Source: Pseudomonadota bacterium
Lineage (GTDB): Bacteria > Pseudomonadota > Gammaproteobacteria > Burkholderiales > Rhodocyclaceae
Length of the DNA stretch: 64,000 nucleotides
Assembly: GCA_018241685.1 (NCBI GenBank)
Contig: JAFEDJ010000070.1
Coordinates: forward strand, 1 to 64,000
Reading direction: 5' to 3'
Position numbers and translations under genes: made by a program. Of this stretch, positions 17,954 to 27,250 are shown one piece after another (the stretch's first letter is position 1; the number at the start of each line of letters is the position of its first letter). The notes under the pieces were generated by a model. That model was not told where the DNA came from. It did not search any database and saw only the letters and a program-made list of their open reading frames with translations.

Positions 17954-19270
17954 TCACCACCAGGCTTCGGCCTGGATGCCGAAGGTGCTGCCGTTGGTGG
18001 AAGAACCGAACACCCCCGTCGCCGACAGCGTATCCCCGGCCGGCGCAGCGGCCTGGGCAGCGTCGTTCCACTTGGCGTAGGTGTAAAAAGCCCGCAACGC
18101 AGGGCGGGAGAAAAACTGGCGCCCCGCCGAGATCTGCGGTGCGATGGTGATCTTGTTCAGCGTGCGGCGGTCGCCGCCGTCCGGCTTCACTTCGTCGTGG
18201 CCGAAATCCACCGCCAGACTCCACTTGTCGTTGAAGTGGTACTGGGGACGGGCGCCGTAGGAAATCCACTTCTGCTTGCCGATCTGGTCCTCATAGACAA
18301 AGGTGCCCATGCCGGTCCAGTTGGTGCCTTCCGGTTGCACCATCAGCTGCTCGACAACGCGCCAGGCCTTGTCGCTGCTGCTCGCGCCGAAGGCCGGCGC
18401 GCCCGGCGACAGGTTGGCCACCACGCCACGGCCGTATTGCAGCGCGATCCGGTTGAAGCCGCCGAGCACGTTGTTCTGGGTGTGCATCAGGTTGTACATC
18501 TGGCCGTTGGCATTACTGATGCCGGCGGCCTTGGCGGCGTCGGAGTTGTCGGCGAAGCGGAAGTCGACGCCGATGGTCAGCTCGCCGCCCGGATTGACCT
18601 GGATGCTGCCGAGGCGGAAGTCGTGGCCGCTGATCGCCGAGGTGCTGTTCACATCCACCAGACGGGTCTTGGTGAGGCCGTCGTTCGGGTCCAGGTAGAA
18701 CTCGGTCTTCGAACCGGTCTTCACCGCGCCGCTGTTACGGCGGTAGGCGTAGCTCAGCTTGCCGACGCCCACATCGACGTTCTCGATGCCGCCGCCGTTG
18801 CCGCTGTTGTTCCAGAAATAGAAGTCGGTGATGTGCACGTCGTTACGCTGGTAGAAGCGCTTGCCGGCCCACAGGCGGGCGTTGGCGAAGGCGCCGCTGC
18901 CGATCTTGTCGGCCTCGGCCCAGGCTTCCGCCCAACTGGTGGTCGTGCTGCCCGAGTCCAGATCCTGCGGCGCATTGATCGCCAGGCGGGTATGCACGCG
19001 GAAGGTGGTGTCGCTGTCCGGCATCTTGTAGAGCTGGGCGCCCAGCGCCAGCTCGCCGTAGGTCTCGCATTCGTTGCCGAGACGGTACTTGGATGCGGCA
19101 CCGGCCAGCTTGAAGCAGGTCTGCTGCCCGCCCTTCGACGTTCCGCCCGTGCCGGCGCGGAAGTAGCCATTGAAATCAATCGGCACCGAACCGTCTGCCA
19201 GCGCGCTGCCGCTGAGGGCCGCCAGCACGCTGGCTGCCAGCAGGGACGGGTTGATCATTTTCTGCTTCAT
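17954..19270 (-). CDS. LamB/maltoporin-family carbohydrate porin
   Basis: A 438-residue outer-membrane porin with a signal peptide (to ALAD, about residue 26). The LamB pattern is clear: VPIDFNGYFRAGTG, the small disulfide loop C.LAGA..YRLGNECE, WAGKRFYQRNDVHITDFYFWNNSG, IENVDVGVGKLSYAYRR, and a C-terminal aromatic end AEAWW for outer-membrane insertion. It probably lets glucose or oligosaccharides reach GtsA. It is the first gene before gtsABCD on this strand, sharing a divergent promoter region with zwf. GGAGGAGAC precedes the start at 19270. Confidence 0.88.
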   Translation of the reverse strand: MKQKMINPSLLAASVLAALSGSALADGSVPIDFNGYFRAGTGGTSKGGQQTCFKLAGAASKYRLGNECETYGELALGAQLYKMPDSDTTFRVHTRLAINAPQDLDSGSTTTSWAEAWAEADKIGSGAFANARLWAGKRFYQRNDVHITDFYFWNNSGNGGGIENVDVGVGKLSYAYRRNSGAVKTGSKTEFYLDPNDGLTKTRLVDVNSTSAISGHDFRLGSIQVNPGGELTIGVDFRFADNSDAAKAAGISNANGQMYNLMHTQNNVLGGFNRIALQYGRGVVANLSPGAPAFGASSSDKAWRVVEQLMVQPEGTNWTGMGTFVYEDQIGKQKWISYGARPQYHFNDKWSLAVDFGHDEVKPDGGDRRTLNKITIAPQISAGRQFFSRPALRAFYTYAKWNDAAQAAAPAGDTLSATGVFGSSTNGSTFGIQAEAWW

Positions 19271-19677
19271 GTCTCCTCCAGTTTTCTCACTTGGTTTTCA
19301 AAGGCATCCATTGCATCCACCGCGGGCTGCCCCGACTTCAGGCCACCGGCCGGAACCCCTCTTTTCCGACCACCCGTGAAACGAATGTAGTTTTGTTTAA
19401 CTGGATTCGAGTGTAGTTAAGCTACAAATAAAACACAAGCGTGATTCCGGAAAATCTTTTCACAGCACAGGCCAGTCTTGTTTAAATCCCGCCAAACAAA
19501 GGGACAAAGGCCCATTCCATATAGGCCACAGCACTCGTTCGCTTGTATCCAGATCTGCAGACCCACAGCTACAAATTTATCTACAAATAAAATTATCTTG
19601 CCTTTTAGTACTTTTACTACATACTAGATAAAACAACGCGACGCTCTCATGCATCGCACGCACATGAAGGAACGGAG
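19271..19677. promoter_or_regulatory. divergent control region, porin-gts / zwf-glk
   Basis: A 407-bp AT-rich gap in otherwise GC-rich DNA, with no ORF. It contains a perfect-arm HexR-like palindrome at 19412-19426. There is also a TGTAG half-site at 19386-19390 and three CTACA half-sites nearer zwf (two in the tandem repeat CTACAAAT around 19569-19587, one ending at 19621). This layout fits repression of both transcripts by one of the two HexR proteins encoded in the window. Confidence 0.7.
19412..19426. promoter_or_regulatory. HexR-like operator
   Basis: TGTAGTTAAGCTACA has 5-bp arms TGTAG/CTACA that are exact inverted repeats. It fits the HexR consensus known from proteobacteria, TGTARTT..AYTACA-like. 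It lies about 140 bp upstream of the porin start and 250 bp upstream of zwf. Related sites occur in front of edd. Confidence 0.7.
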
Positions 19678-21138
19678 ATGCGGGATATCAAGGAACTCGA
19701 CCTGGTGCTGTTTGGCGGCACCGGCGACCTGGTGATGCGCAAGCTGCTGCCAGCGCTCTATCACCTGCAGAAAGACGGCCTGCTGCCCGCCGGCGCACGG
19801 CTCATCGCGGTGGCGCGGGAAACGCTCGACACGCCGGCCTACCTGGAGATCGCCACGCGCAACTGTGAGCAGTATCTGGGCACGGATTTCGACACGACGG
19901 AATGGACCCGCTTCTGCGAGCGGATCGACTACCTGGCCATCGACGCCCTCGAGCCGGCCAGCTACGCCGCCCTTGCCGAGCGCCTCGGCGAAGCGGCGTC
20001 CCGCGAGCGGGTGTACTACCTGTCCACCGCGCCGAGCCTGTTTTCCGCCACCTGCCGCAACCTGGCCGGCGCCGGGCTGATCCACGGGCGCAGCCGCGTG
20101 GTGCTGGAGAAGCCTCTCGGCCACGACCTCGCCTCGTCCCGCCAGATCAACGACGAGGTGGGCCGCTATTTCGGCGAGGACCAGATCTACCGCATCGACC
20201 ACTACCTGGGTAAGGAGCCGGTGCAGAACCTGCTGGCCCTGCGCTTCAGCAACGCGCTGTTCGAGCCCCTGTGGCGGCGCGAGTGGGTGCGCGACGTGCA
20301 GATCACCGTCGCCGAGCAGCTTGGCGTGGAATCCCGCGGCGACTTCTACGACAAGGCCGGCGCGATGCGCGACATGGTGCAGAACCACCTGTTGCAGCTC
20401 TTGTGCATCGTCGCCATGGAACCGCCCGCCTCCATCGCCGCCGACGCCGTGCGCGACGAGAAGCTGAAGATCCTGCGTGCGCTGCGCCCGATCAGCGGCC
20501 CGGCCGTGTCCACCCGCACCGTGCGCGGCCAGTACCGCGCCGGTGCCAGCGGCGGCCAGCCGGTGCCCGGCTACCTGCAAGAACAGGGCATTCCGCCGGA
20601 CAGCCGTACCGAAACCTTCGTCGCCATCAAGGCCGAGGTGGACACCTGGCGCTGGGCCGGCGTGCCCTTCTACCTGCGCACCGGCAAGCGCATGCAGGAG
20701 AAGGTCGCGGAGATCGTCATCAACTTCCGCGCCGTGCCCCACTCGATCTTCGGCGCGCCGGCCGACACCGCCCACACCAACCGGATGGTGATCCAGATGC
20801 AGCCCGAGGAGACCGTGCAGCTGCACCTCTTCGCCAAGCAGCCCGGCGACGTGATCCAGCTGCGTCCGGTGCACCTCAACCTGGATTTCGCCGAAACCTT
20901 CCGCACGCGCCGGCTGGAGGCCTACGAGCGCCTGCTGATGGACGTGATGCGCGGCAACCTGACCCTGTTCGTGCGCCGCGACGAGCAGGAAGCCGCCTGG
21001 TCGTGGGTCGAGCCGATCATGGACGCCTGGCGCGACGGCGGCGAAGCGCCCAAGCCCTACACCGCCGGCACCTGGGGCCCGGCCGCGGCGAGCGCCCTGC
21101 TCGGCCGCGACGGCTTCAACTGGCACGAAGAACTGTAA
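19678..21138 (+). CDS. zwf: glucose-6-phosphate 1-dehydrogenase
   Basis: A 486-residue enzyme converting glucose-6-phosphate to 6-phosphogluconolactone with NADP+ or NAD+, the entry step of the ED and pentose phosphate routes. NAD(P)-site GGTGDL (13-18), EKPLG (144-148) and the active-site block RIDHYLGKE (172-180, catalytic His) are intact, as is the late FYLRTGKRM. AAGGAACGGAG precedes the ATG. glk follows after 18 bp. pgl, the next enzyme, is 28 kb away at 49298. Confidence 0.97.
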   Translation: MRDIKELDLVLFGGTGDLVMRKLLPALYHLQKDGLLPAGARLIAVARETLDTPAYLEIATRNCEQYLGTDFDTTEWTRFCERIDYLAIDALEPASYAALAERLGEAASRERVYYLSTAPSLFSATCRNLAGAGLIHGRSRVVLEKPLGHDLASSRQINDEVGRYFGEDQIYRIDHYLGKEPVQNLLALRFSNALFEPLWRREWVRDVQITVAEQLGVESRGDFYDKAGAMRDMVQNHLLQLLCIVAMEPPASIAADAVRDEKLKILRALRPISGPAVSTRTVRGQYRAGASGGQPVPGYLQEQGIPPDSRTETFVAIKAEVDTWRWAGVPFYLRTGKRMQEKVAEIVINFRAVPHSIFGAPADTAHTNRMVIQMQPEETVQLHLFAKQPGDVIQLRPVHLNLDFAETFRTRRLEAYERLLMDVMRGNLTLFVRRDEQEAAWSWVEPIMDAWRDGGEAPKPYTAGTWGPAAASALLGRDGFNWHEEL

Positions 21139-21156
21139 GCCCCGGAGCCCGACACC

Positions 21157-22143
21157 ATGACGACTCCCGCTCCCGACCTGATCGGCGACATCGGCGGCAC
21201 CAACGCCCGCTTCGCGCTGGTGCGCGCGCCCGGCGCCCCGTTCAGCGACGTGCTGACCCTGCCCTGCGCCGATCATGACACGCCCGCCGCGGCGATCCGC
21301 CACTACATGGCGCAGGTCGGCGTGGCCCGCCTGCGGCGTGCCGCCATCGGCATCGCCAACCCGGTGACCGGTGACGAAGTGAGCATGACCAACCACCACT
21401 GGTCGTTCTCCATCGAAGGCCTGCGCGCCGCGCTCGACCTGCAGCAGCTGCGCGTGCTCAACGACTTCACGGTACTGGCCCTGGCCTTGCCGACGCTGGC
21501 GGCGGATGAGCTGGAGCAGATCGGCGAAGGTACACCGGACCTCCACGCCCCGCGCGCCTTGATCGGTGCCGGCACCGGCCTGGGCATCTCCGGCCTGGTG
21601 CCCTGTGGCGACGACTTCATCCCGCTCAACGGCGAGGGTGGCCACGTCACGCTGGCCGCCAGCGACAGCCGCGAGGCCGAGATCGTGGCCCTGCTCGGGC
21701 AGCGTTTTCCGCATGTATCGGCCGAGCGCGTGCTGTCCGGTCCCGGCCTCGAAGCGCTGTACGAGGCGGTGACGCGCCGCCACGGCGTGGCAACCGAGGC
21801 GCTCAGCGCCGCCGCCATCAGCACCCGCGGCCTCGACGGCAGCTGCGCCTACTGCGCCGAGAGCCTGGAGATCTTCTGCGCGATGCTCGGCACCGTCGCC
21901 GCCAACCTGGCCCTGGTGCTCGGCGCCCGCGGCGGGGTGTACATCGGCGGCGGCATCGTGCCCAAGCTCGGCAGCTACTTCGCCCATTCGCCCTTCCGCG
22001 CCCGCTTCGAGCAGAAGGGACGCTTCAGCGACTACCTGGCGCGGATTCCCACCTATGTGATCCGCGCACCCTACCCCGGCCTCGCCGGCGCCGCCCGTGC
22101 GCTGGAGCGCGACGCACCGGGCTTCGTCGCCACGGCGCCCTGA
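21157..22143 (+). CDS. glk: glucokinase
   Basis: A 328-residue group I glucokinase. The phosphate-binding GDIGGTNARFAL (10-21), VLNDFTVLALALP, GAGTGLGISGLV, GEGGHVTLAA and GGVYIGGGIVPKL are the expected blocks. It turns glucose into glucose-6-phosphate for Zwf, encoded just upstream in the same operon. It is a paralogue of the kinase half of the fusion at 9051-10949, so the window carries two glucokinases. Confidence 0.95.
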   Translation: MTTPAPDLIGDIGGTNARFALVRAPGAPFSDVLTLPCADHDTPAAAIRHYMAQVGVARLRRAAIGIANPVTGDEVSMTNHHWSFSIEGLRAALDLQQLRVLNDFTVLALALPTLAADELEQIGEGTPDLHAPRALIGAGTGLGISGLVPCGDDFIPLNGEGGHVTLAASDSREAEIVALLGQRFPHVSAERVLSGPGLEALYEAVTRRHGVATEALSAAAISTRGLDGSCAYCAESLEIFCAMLGTVAANLALVLGARGGVYIGGGIVPKLGSYFAHSPFRARFEQKGRFSDYLARIPTYVIRAPYPGLAGAARALERDAPGFVATAP

Positions 22144-22150
22144 TCCAGCC

Positions 22151-22179
22151 GCCGCGCAGCCCGACGGGGGCTGCGCGGC
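22151..22179 (+). terminator. strong hairpin after zwf-glk
   Basis: The perfect 12-bp stem GCCGCGCAGCCC/GGGCTGCGCGGC (22151-22162 and 22168-22179) with a 5-nt loop lies 7 bp after the glk stop. Only two T follow, so it is not a classic intrinsic terminator. It may mark the transcript's 3' end with Rho or stabilise the mRNA. Confidence 0.6.
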
Positions 22180-22220
22180 CTTGAAGCCCACGGGGCCCTA
22201 CGCCACCTCCGGCCGATTAA

Positions 22221-22239
22221 TTAAACCAGCCTGATTTAA
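22221..22239. promoter_or_regulatory. possible operator before the ROK regulator
   Basis: TTAAA-N9-TTTAA (22221-22225, 22235-22239) is a short AT-rich dyad in GC-rich DNA, about 25 bp before the ROK start. ROK repressors commonly bind such sites and autoregulate. The site is weak, and assignment is by position only. Confidence 0.3.
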
Positions 22240-22264
22240 CAAACAGCGGGACGAGGAGACCACC

Positions 22265-23512
22265 ATGCACAACCCCCGCGCCGGCCGCGGCCGCAACTCG
22301 ATCCGCCTGCGGCGCTATAACGAACGCCTGCTGCTGCAGGCCCTGCGCCGCGGCGGCCAGGCCTCCAAGGCCGACCTGGCCCGTGCCACCGGCCTCACCG
22401 GCACGGCCGTCGGCACCATCATCCAGGCCCTCGAGGAAGCCGGCCTGATCGAATTCACCGGGCGCCGGGCGGAAGGCCAGCGCGGCCAGCCGGCTTCGCT
22501 GATCCGCCTCAACCCGAAAGGCGCCTTCGCCATCGGCGTGCGCCTCGACCGGGACAGCATCGAGACCGCCCTGCTCGACTTCGGCGGCCATATCCTGGCC
22601 CGCCGCGTCCATCACCGGGTGCTGCCGCCGCCGCAGGAGGCGCTGGCCATCGTCGCTGCCGACGTGGACGCCGTGCTCGCCACGCTCGGCGACAGCGAAC
22701 GGCGCCGCCTCACCGGCATCGGTGTCGCCCAGCCCTACAACCTGGGTGCCTGGCTGCGCGAGCTGGACATGGCCGCGCCCCATTTCCATGACTGGGACGA
22801 TTACGACTTCGCCTACGAACTGGGCGAAGCCAGCGGCCTGCCGGTTTTCAGCGAGAACGACGGCAACGCCGCCGCCATCGCCGAGCTGTTCCACGGCTGC
22901 GGCCAGGACCACGACGACTTCCTGTACGTCTTCCTCGGCCCGGTCATCGGCTGCGGCATCGCGCTGGACGGTGACTGTCTGCGCGGCACCCAGGGCAACG
23001 CCGGCGACATCGCGGTGATGCCCGTGCCGCCCGGCCGCCTGGCCTCCAGCCCGCGTCCGGCCGGCGCCTGGGACCTGCTGCTCTCCCGCGCCTCGCTGCA
23101 TGCGCTGGCCCGCCACCTGCGCCACTGGGGCGCCGCCGCCGAATCCCTCGACGACCTGGCCGAATGCGTGCGCCAGCGGCACCCGGCCGTCGAGGAATGG
23201 CTGGACGACTGTGTCGATGCACTGGCGCCGGTGCTGCGCGCCAGCCTGTGCCTGCTCGACCTGCCCGCCGTGGTGGTGGATGCCGACATCGACGCCGGCC
23301 TGGTGGACGCGCTGATCCAGCGCCTGCACCGCGCCCTCGCCGCCAACGCGCCGGAAGCCCGCGGCGTGCCCGAGCTGGTGCGCGGCAGCTTCGGCTCCGA
23401 CGCCGGCGCCATCGGCGCCGCCAGCCTGCCCCTGTTCTTCAACTTCTCCCCGCGCACCGAAATCCTGCGCCGGGACGCCCACCGTTCGGAGGAGATGCAC
23501 CATGAGCAATGA
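22265..23512 (+). CDS. ROK family transcriptional repressor
   Basis: A 415-residue regulator with an N-terminal winged HTH (QASKADLARATGLTGTAVGTIIQALEEAGLIE, about residues 32-63) and a ROK sugar-kinase-like domain (VFSENDGNAAAIAELFHG, GNAGDIAVMPV). The Cys-rich zinc motif of many ROK proteins is absent. It probably senses the sugar imported by the ABC system whose ATPase gene it overlaps by 11 bp. GACGAGGAGACC precedes the ATG. Confidence 0.88.
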   Translation: MHNPRAGRGRNSIRLRRYNERLLLQALRRGGQASKADLARATGLTGTAVGTIIQALEEAGLIEFTGRRAEGQRGQPASLIRLNPKGAFAIGVRLDRDSIETALLDFGGHILARRVHHRVLPPPQEALAIVAADVDAVLATLGDSERRRLTGIGVAQPYNLGAWLRELDMAAPHFHDWDDYDFAYELGEASGLPVFSENDGNAAAIAELFHGCGQDHDDFLYVFLGPVIGCGIALDGDCLRGTQGNAGDIAVMPVPPGRLASSPRPAGAWDLLLSRASLHALARHLRHWGAAAESLDDLAECVRQRHPAVEEWLDDCVDALAPVLRASLCLLDLPAVVVDADIDAGLVDALIQRLHRALAANAPEARGVPELVRGSFGSDAGAIGAASLPLFFNFSPRTEILRRDAHRSEEMHHEQ

Positions 23513-25040
23513 CCCCTGCCCCATCCTCGAGATGCGGCATATCTCGAAGACCTTCCCCGGGGTCAAGGCCCTCAAGGACGTGCAGTTGTCGATCCGCGCC
23601 GGCGAAATCCACTCGCTGATGGGCGAGAACGGCGCCGGCAAGTCCACGCTGATGAAGATTCTGTCCGGCGCCTACGTGCCCGACGCGGGCGCCGAGATCC
23701 GGGTCGACGGCAAGGCCGTAACCATCGAAGGCCCGCTCTCCGCCAAGGCTCTCGGCATCGCGGTGATCTACCAGGAGCTGAGCCTGTGCCCCAACCTCAG
23801 CGTCGCCGAGAACATCTACCTGGGCCGTGAGCTGCGCCGCCACGGGCTGGTGGACCGCAAGGCGATGCAGGCCGCCTGCGCCGGCATCCTGCGTCGCCTC
23901 GGCGCCAGCTTCGGGCCCGCCACCGAAGTGGCCAGCCTGTCCATCGCCGAGCGCCAGCTGGTGGAGATCGCCCGCGCGCTGCACGCCGAGGCACGCATCC
24001 TGGTCATGGACGAGCCGACCACGCCGCTGTCCTCGCGGGAGACCGACCGCCTGTTCGCGCTGATCCGCCAGCTTCGCGCCGACGGCCTGGCGATCATCTA
24101 CATCAGCCACCGCATGTCGGAAATCTACGACCTGTCCGACCGGGTCTCGGTGCTGCGCGACGGCACCTACGTCGGCACGCTGGAACGCGCGGCCCTCTCC
24201 GCCGAGAGCCTGGTGCAGATGATGGTCGGCCGCGACCTGTCCGGCTTCTACACCAAGGAGCACGCCGCCTACGACCCGGGCCGCGTGGTGCTGGCCGCCC
24301 GCCACATCGGCGACGGCAAGCGCGTGCGCGACTGCAGCTTCGACGTGCACGCCGGCGAGGTGCTCGGCATCGCCGGGCTGGTGGGCGCCGGCCGCACCGA
24401 GCTGGCCCGCATGGTGTTCGGCGCCGATCCGCGTAGCAGCGGCGAGATCCACATCGACGGCCTGCCGGTGGACGTCCGCACGCCCCTCGACGCGATCCGC
24501 GCCGGGCTGGTGTACCTCACCGAGGACCGCAAGGCCCAGGGGCTGTTCCTCGACATGAGCGTGCGCGACAACATCAACGTGTGCGCCTGCAGCCTCGACG
24601 CCCACCCCGGCGGCCTGCTCGACCGTGCTCGCGGCAAGGCCCGCGCGGCCGCCGCCATCGCTTCGCTGGGCATCCGCGTCGGCGATGCGCGGCGCAATGT
24701 GGGCGCCCTGTCCGGCGGCAACCAGCAGAAGGTGCTGCTGTCGCGCCTGCTGGAGATCAAGCCCCGCGTGCTGATCCTCGACGAGCCGACCCGCGGCGTG
24801 GACATCGGCGCCAAGTCGGAGATCTACCGGATCATCAACGAGCTTGCCCGGAGCGGCGTGGCCATCGTCGTCATCTCCAGCGAGCTGCCTGAGATCGTCG
24901 GCACCGCCGACCGGGTGCTGGTGATGCGCGAAGGCGAGCTGGTCGCCGAACTGGGCGGCCACTCCGGCGAACCCATCGAGCAGGCCACCATCATCGAATA
25001 CGCCACCGGCGCCCGCCAGACCCTGCTGGCCGCCGCCTGA
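23502..25040 (+). CDS. sugar ABC transporter ATPase, RbsA/FrcA type (two ABC domains)
   Basis: A 512-residue CUT2 ATPase with two nucleotide-binding domains. The first has Walker A GENGAGKST, signature LSIAERQ and Walker B VMDEPTTPL; the usual S of this block (EPTSAL) is T. The second has the CUT2-typical degenerate Walker A GLVGAGRTE, with LSGGNQQK and ILDEPTRGVD. It drives import of a monosaccharide, most likely fructose given the downstream PfkB kinase. The ribosome site GGAGGAG lies inside the end of the ROK gene, giving translational coupling. Confidence 0.9.
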   Translation: MSNDPCPILEMRHISKTFPGVKALKDVQLSIRAGEIHSLMGENGAGKSTLMKILSGAYVPDAGAEIRVDGKAVTIEGPLSAKALGIAVIYQELSLCPNLSVAENIYLGRELRRHGLVDRKAMQAACAGILRRLGASFGPATEVASLSIAERQLVEIARALHAEARILVMDEPTTPLSSRETDRLFALIRQLRADGLAIIYISHRMSEIYDLSDRVSVLRDGTYVGTLERAALSAESLVQMMVGRDLSGFYTKEHAAYDPGRVVLAARHIGDGKRVRDCSFDVHAGEVLGIAGLVGAGRTELARMVFGADPRSSGEIHIDGLPVDVRTPLDAIRAGLVYLTEDRKAQGLFLDMSVRDNINVCACSLDAHPGGLLDRARGKARAAAAIASLGIRVGDARRNVGALSGGNQQKVLLSRLLEIKPRVLILDEPTRGVDIGAKSEIYRIINELARSGVAIVVISSELPEIVGTADRVLVMREGELVAELGGHSGEPIEQATIIEYATGARQTLLAAA

Positions 25041-25095
25041 GCCCAAAAAAACACCACAACACCACAACAGATCCACCTCGACCGAGGAGACATCC

Positions 25096-26100
25096 ATGAG
25101 CACCCAAGTCAGCGGCGTTGTCGCCAACCTCCCGCAAACCCCGGCCCCGTCCGCCACGGAACGCCTGCGCCAGCTGATGCGCAGCGTCGGCATGCTGCCT
25201 GTGCTGATCCTGCTGTGCATCGGCTTCGGCACCCTGGCCGACGGCTTCTTCAGCCTGCAGAACGCCTCCATCGTGGCCCAGCAGGCGTCCATCAACGTGG
25301 TCCTCGCCGCCGGCATGACCTTCGTGATTCTCACCGGCGGCATCGACCTGTCGGTCGGCTCCATCCTCGCCGCGGCGGCGGTGGTCACCATGCTGGCCTC
25401 CAACCTTCCCGGCGCCGGCATGCTCGGCGTGGCGGCGGGCCTCCTGGCCGGTCTCGCCTGCGGACTGGTGAACGGCAGCCTGATCGCCTTCGTGCGGCTG
25501 CCGCCCTTCATCGTCACCCTCGGCGCGCTGACCGCCATGCGCGGCGTGGCCCGTCTGCTCGGCGACGACAAGACCATCTTCAACCCCGATCTGCCCTTCG
25601 CCTTCATCGGCAATGGCGCGGTGCTCGGCGTGCCCTGGCTGGTGATCATCGCCGCCGCGGTGGTGGTGGTGTCCTGGTTCATCCTGCGCCGCACCGTGCT
25701 GGGCGTGCAGATCTACTCGGTCGGCGGCAATCCGGAGGCCGCGCGCCTGTCCGGCATCAAGGTGTGGAAGGTGCTGCTCTTCGTGTATGCCATGTCCGGC
25801 CTGCTCTCCGGCCTCGGCGCGGTGATGACCTCGGCCCGCCTGTTCGCCGCCAACGGCCTGCAGCTCGGCCAGTCCTACGAGCTCGACGCCATCGCCGCGG
25901 TAATCCTCGGCGGCACCAGCTTCGTCGGCGGCGTCGGCTCCATCGTCGGCACGCTGATCGGCGCGCTGATCATCGCGGTCCTCTCCAACGGCCTGGTGCT
26001 GCTCGGCGTGTCCGACATCTGGCAGTACATCGTGAAGGGCCTGGTGATCATCGGCGCCGTCGCCCTCGATCGCTACCGCCAGTCCGGCGCCCGCACCTGA
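25096..26100 (+). CDS. sugar ABC transporter permease, RbsC/FrcC type
   Basis: A 334-residue CUT2 permease with 8-10 membrane segments. Family blocks are FVILTGGIDLSVGSILAAAA, PPFIVTLGALTAMRGVARL, YSVGGNPEAARLSGIKV and ILGGTSFVGGVGSIVGTLIGALII. It forms the channel with the ATPase upstream and the binding protein downstream. GAGGAGACATCC precedes the start. Confidence 0.92.
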   Translation: MSTQVSGVVANLPQTPAPSATERLRQLMRSVGMLPVLILLCIGFGTLADGFFSLQNASIVAQQASINVVLAAGMTFVILTGGIDLSVGSILAAAAVVTMLASNLPGAGMLGVAAGLLAGLACGLVNGSLIAFVRLPPFIVTLGALTAMRGVARLLGDDKTIFNPDLPFAFIGNGAVLGVPWLVIIAAAVVVVSWFILRRTVLGVQIYSVGGNPEAARLSGIKVWKVLLFVYAMSGLLSGLGAVMTSARLFAANGLQLGQSYELDAIAAVILGGTSFVGGVGSIVGTLIGALIIAVLSNGLVLLGVSDIWQYIVKGLVIIGAVALDRYRQSGART

Positions 26101-26246
26101 TCGTCGGGCTGCAGGCCTACTGCGCGTCCCGATCTCGCGACGGCCCTCACCCAAACGATCCCTCCAAATACACATCACGTTTCGCCCCGCCGGGATGCCG
26201 GCACCGCGCGGGGATTTTCGACAAAGCCGGCACGGAGACACGCATC

Positions 26247-27179
26247 ATGTTCAAGTCCAAGCCCCTCGCCACCGCGCTGATCCTCGCCCTCGCCGCCGGC
26301 AGCGCCGCCGCCAAGGAGATCAAGTCGGTGGGGATCACCCTCGGCTCCCTCGGCAACCCCTTCTTCGTGACCATCGCGAAGGGCGCCGAAGCCCGCGCCA
26401 AGCAGCTCAACCCCAACGCCAAGGTCACCACCCTGTCGGCCGACTACGACCTCAACAAGCAATTCACGCAGATCGACAACTTCATCGCCGCCGGCGTGGA
26501 CATGATCCTGCTCAATGCCGCCGATCCGAAGGCCATCGAGCCGGCGGTGAAGAAGGCCCAGAAGGCCGGCATCGTGGTGGTGGCGGTGGATGTGGCCGCC
26601 GTCGGCGCCGACGCGACGGTGCAGACCGACAACGTGCAGGCCGGCCGCATCGCCTGCGAGTACATCGTCCAGAAGCTCGGCGGCAAGGGCAACGTGATCA
26701 TCCAGAACGGCCCGCAGGTGTCCGCCGTGGTGGACCGGGTGAACGGCTGCAAGGGCGTGCTGACCAAGACGGCCGGCATCAAGGTGCTGTCCGACGACCA
26801 GGACGGCAAGGGCTCCCGTGAAGGCGGCATGAACGTGATGCAGGGCCACCTGACCCGCTTCCCGAAGATCGACGCGGTGTTCACCATCAACGATCCGCAG
26901 GCCATCGGCACAGACCTGGCGGCCCGCCAGTTCAAGCGCAACAACCTGGTGATCACCTCGGTGGACGGCGCGCCAGACATCGAGGGCGCCCTCAAGGGCA
27001 ACACCCAGGTGGAAGCCTCCGCCAGCCAGGACCCGTGGGCCATGGCCCAGAAGGCGGTGGACATTGCCCAGGACATCGTCAACGGCAAGCGCCCGGCCAG
27101 CCCAATGGTGCTGATGCCGTCCACGCTGGTCACCCGCGCCAACATCGCCGCCTACAAGGGCTGGTCGTCCCCGCGCTGA
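26247..27179 (+). CDS. sugar ABC transporter substrate-binding protein, RbsB/FrcB type
   Basis: A 310-residue periplasmic-binding protein of the Peripla_BP_4 group. The signal peptide ends at about residue 22 (GSAAAKE). The mature start KSVGITLGSLGNPFFVTIAKGAEA and the blocks ILLNAADPKAIEPAVKKAQKAGI, TVQTDNVQAGRIACEYIV, FTINDPQAIG and VTSVDGAPD define two sugar-binding lobes. The sugar is probably fructose or ribose. A 146-bp spacer separates it from the permease, long enough for a processing or attenuation element that I could not define. The ATG at 26247 was chosen for the signal peptide. Confidence 0.9.
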   Translation: MFKSKPLATALILALAAGSAAAKEIKSVGITLGSLGNPFFVTIAKGAEARAKQLNPNAKVTTLSADYDLNKQFTQIDNFIAAGVDMILLNAADPKAIEPAVKKAQKAGIVVVAVDVAAVGADATVQTDNVQAGRIACEYIVQKLGGKGNVIIQNGPQVSAVVDRVNGCKGVLTKTAGIKVLSDDQDGKGSREGGMNVMQGHLTRFPKIDAVFTINDPQAIGTDLAARQFKRNNLVITSVDGAPDIEGALKGNTQVEASASQDPWAMAQKAVDIAQDIVNGKRPASPMVLMPSTLVTRANIAAYKGWSSPR

Positions 27180-27250
27180 GCCCCGTCCGTCCCGTCCAAC
27201 GCCGGCGCGGTGCCCTTTTGGAGCCGCGCCGCCCAGTCCGGAGTGCCACC

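Noticed and set aside
19624..22191. 855-codon open frame antisense to zwf-glk
   Set aside because: Composition is His/Gln/Ala/Gly/Val-rich as expected for the complement of GC-rich genes; no ribosome site or domain.
23439..25694. 751-codon open frame antisense to the sugar ABC ATPase gene
   Set aside because: Shadow frame; the sense gene has all ABC motifs in order.
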